Shown here: positions 5,483 through 5,899 of the stretch, one piece after another
Layout: each line of letters opens with the position of its first letter
Numbering within the stretch: position 1 is the stretch's first letter
Assembly: GCA_003220975.1 (NCBI GenBank)
Contig: QHTX01000079.1
Span: 394-6,292 of the forward strand
Direction: 5' to 3'
Length of the DNA: 5,899 nt
Origin: Gemmatimonadota bacterium
GTDB lineage: Bacteria; Gemmatimonadota; Gemmatimonadetes; Gemmatimonadales; GWC2-71-9
The notes under the pieces: model-generated
Database searches by the model: none
Seen by the model: the letters and a program-made list of their open reading frames with translations, nothing else
What the model was told of the DNA's origin: nothing
Translations under genes and position numbers: made by a program

Positions 5483-5899
5483 GTGACCGCTGCTGCTGAA
5501 GCGCTCACCGGGCTGCTCCCGGCGTTACATCGGTTGGAGCACTTGCTCGCCCGGGCGGTCGCGGCCGCGCGGGCGGCGTACGGCCCCGAGGCGGCGACCG
5601 ATCCCCATCGTGGGTTGTACGTCGGCGAGCCTGAGGTCGACCGGCTCCTTAGTCGCCAGCCGCTGCAGCCGGTCCTGCACGCCGGCCGGGGGGTGCCCGA
5701 CGAGCTGCTTGGCGACTTGTCCCCTGACTCACCGCTGACGCGCCTGCGTGACAATTTCGAGCTCGAGCCGCTCGACCTTGGGGCGCTGTTGGTCGCCGTG
5801 GCACCGGAGCTCGACCTCCGCTACGAGCGCCTCTACGCCTACTTGCAGGACGACGTCACCAAGAAGCGACCCAGCGTCGATCTCATTCTCAACTTGTTG
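5483..5899 (+). CDS. N-terminal (winged-helix type) part of a probable large AAA+ ATPase (3' end outside window)
   Basis: An open frame of 139 codons runs off the window edge. It starts at GTG 5483 after GAAGGGG, the only normal start codon after the in-frame stop at 5441. Residues 1-35 are a Leu/Ala-rich helix. RGLYVGEPEVDRLL follows (43-56), and then PLDLGALLVAVAPELD (96-111), RYERLYAYLQDD (113-124) and KKRPSVDLIL (127-136). From memory, the LDLRYERLYAYLQDD...RPSVDL pattern is typical of the N-terminal winged-helix domain ahead of the ATPase core in large bacterial CDC48-like AAA+ proteins, many of them encoded in contractile injection system loci. The Walker motifs would lie outside the window, so ATPase activity is not shown here. 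No signal peptide or membrane segment is seen. Its link to the upstream peptidase is by position only; a hairpin lies between them. Confidence 0.72.
   Translation, partial: MTAAAEALTGLLPALHRLEHLLARAVAAARAAYGPEAATDPHRGLYVGEPEVDRLLSRQPLQPVLHAGRGVPDELLGDLSPDSPLTRLRDNFELEPLDLGALLVAVAPELDLRYERLYAYLQDDVTKKRPSVDLILNLL

Noticed and set aside
5410..5754. 114-codon minus-strand open frame in the terminal region
   Set aside because: It is antisense to the conserved AAA+ N-terminal region; its Ser/Arg/Ala-rich translation has no recognisable motif.
1..5899. CRISPR array, tRNA, rRNA, insertion sequence or attachment site
   Set aside because: No regularly spaced repeat-spacer units, cloverleaf, rRNA-like tract, transposase frame or terminal inverted repeats were seen on either strand.

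Overview
This is a high-GC bacterial window with every supported gene on the + strand. Hand counts of sample rows give about 68-82% GC in ppc and about 57-58% in parts of the peptidase gene. GTG starts, dense packing and GC-rich hairpins without T-tracts suit an uncultured proteobacterium-like, Rokubacteria-like or Myxococcota-like genome. The taxon cannot be fixed from sequence alone.

Left block (1-3576): the 3' part of an NADH-type D-2-hydroxyacid dehydrogenase, closest in memory to D-glycerate dehydrogenase/hydroxypyruvate reductase, overlaps by 4 bp (GTGA) with a complete phosphoenolpyruvate carboxylase gene (ppc). Hydroxypyruvate reductase and PEPC are two steps of the serine cycle for C1 assimilation, so this may be the end of a serine-cycle operon. 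The PEPC keeps its catalytic motifs, but two of the four residues that bind the inhibitor aspartate in the E. coli enzyme are replaced.

Middle (3577-3851): a 275-bp gap without a gene. It holds two 17-nt direct repeats spaced 21 bp apart (15/17 identical), a third partial copy with an inverted partner nearer the next gene, and a GC-rich hairpin. It looks like a regulatory region.

Right block (3852-5899): a NarL/LuxR-type response regulator with a degenerate receiver pocket is followed 30 bp later by a papain-like (C1) cysteine peptidase with no signal peptide. A strong GC hairpin follows its stop codon. After a 149-bp gap comes the first 139 codons of a protein resembling the N-terminal winged-helix region of large bacterial AAA+ ATPases. 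Such ATPases are frequent in, but not restricted to, extracellular contractile injection system loci. The right block may be the edge of such an accessory system, but the window ends before this can be tested.
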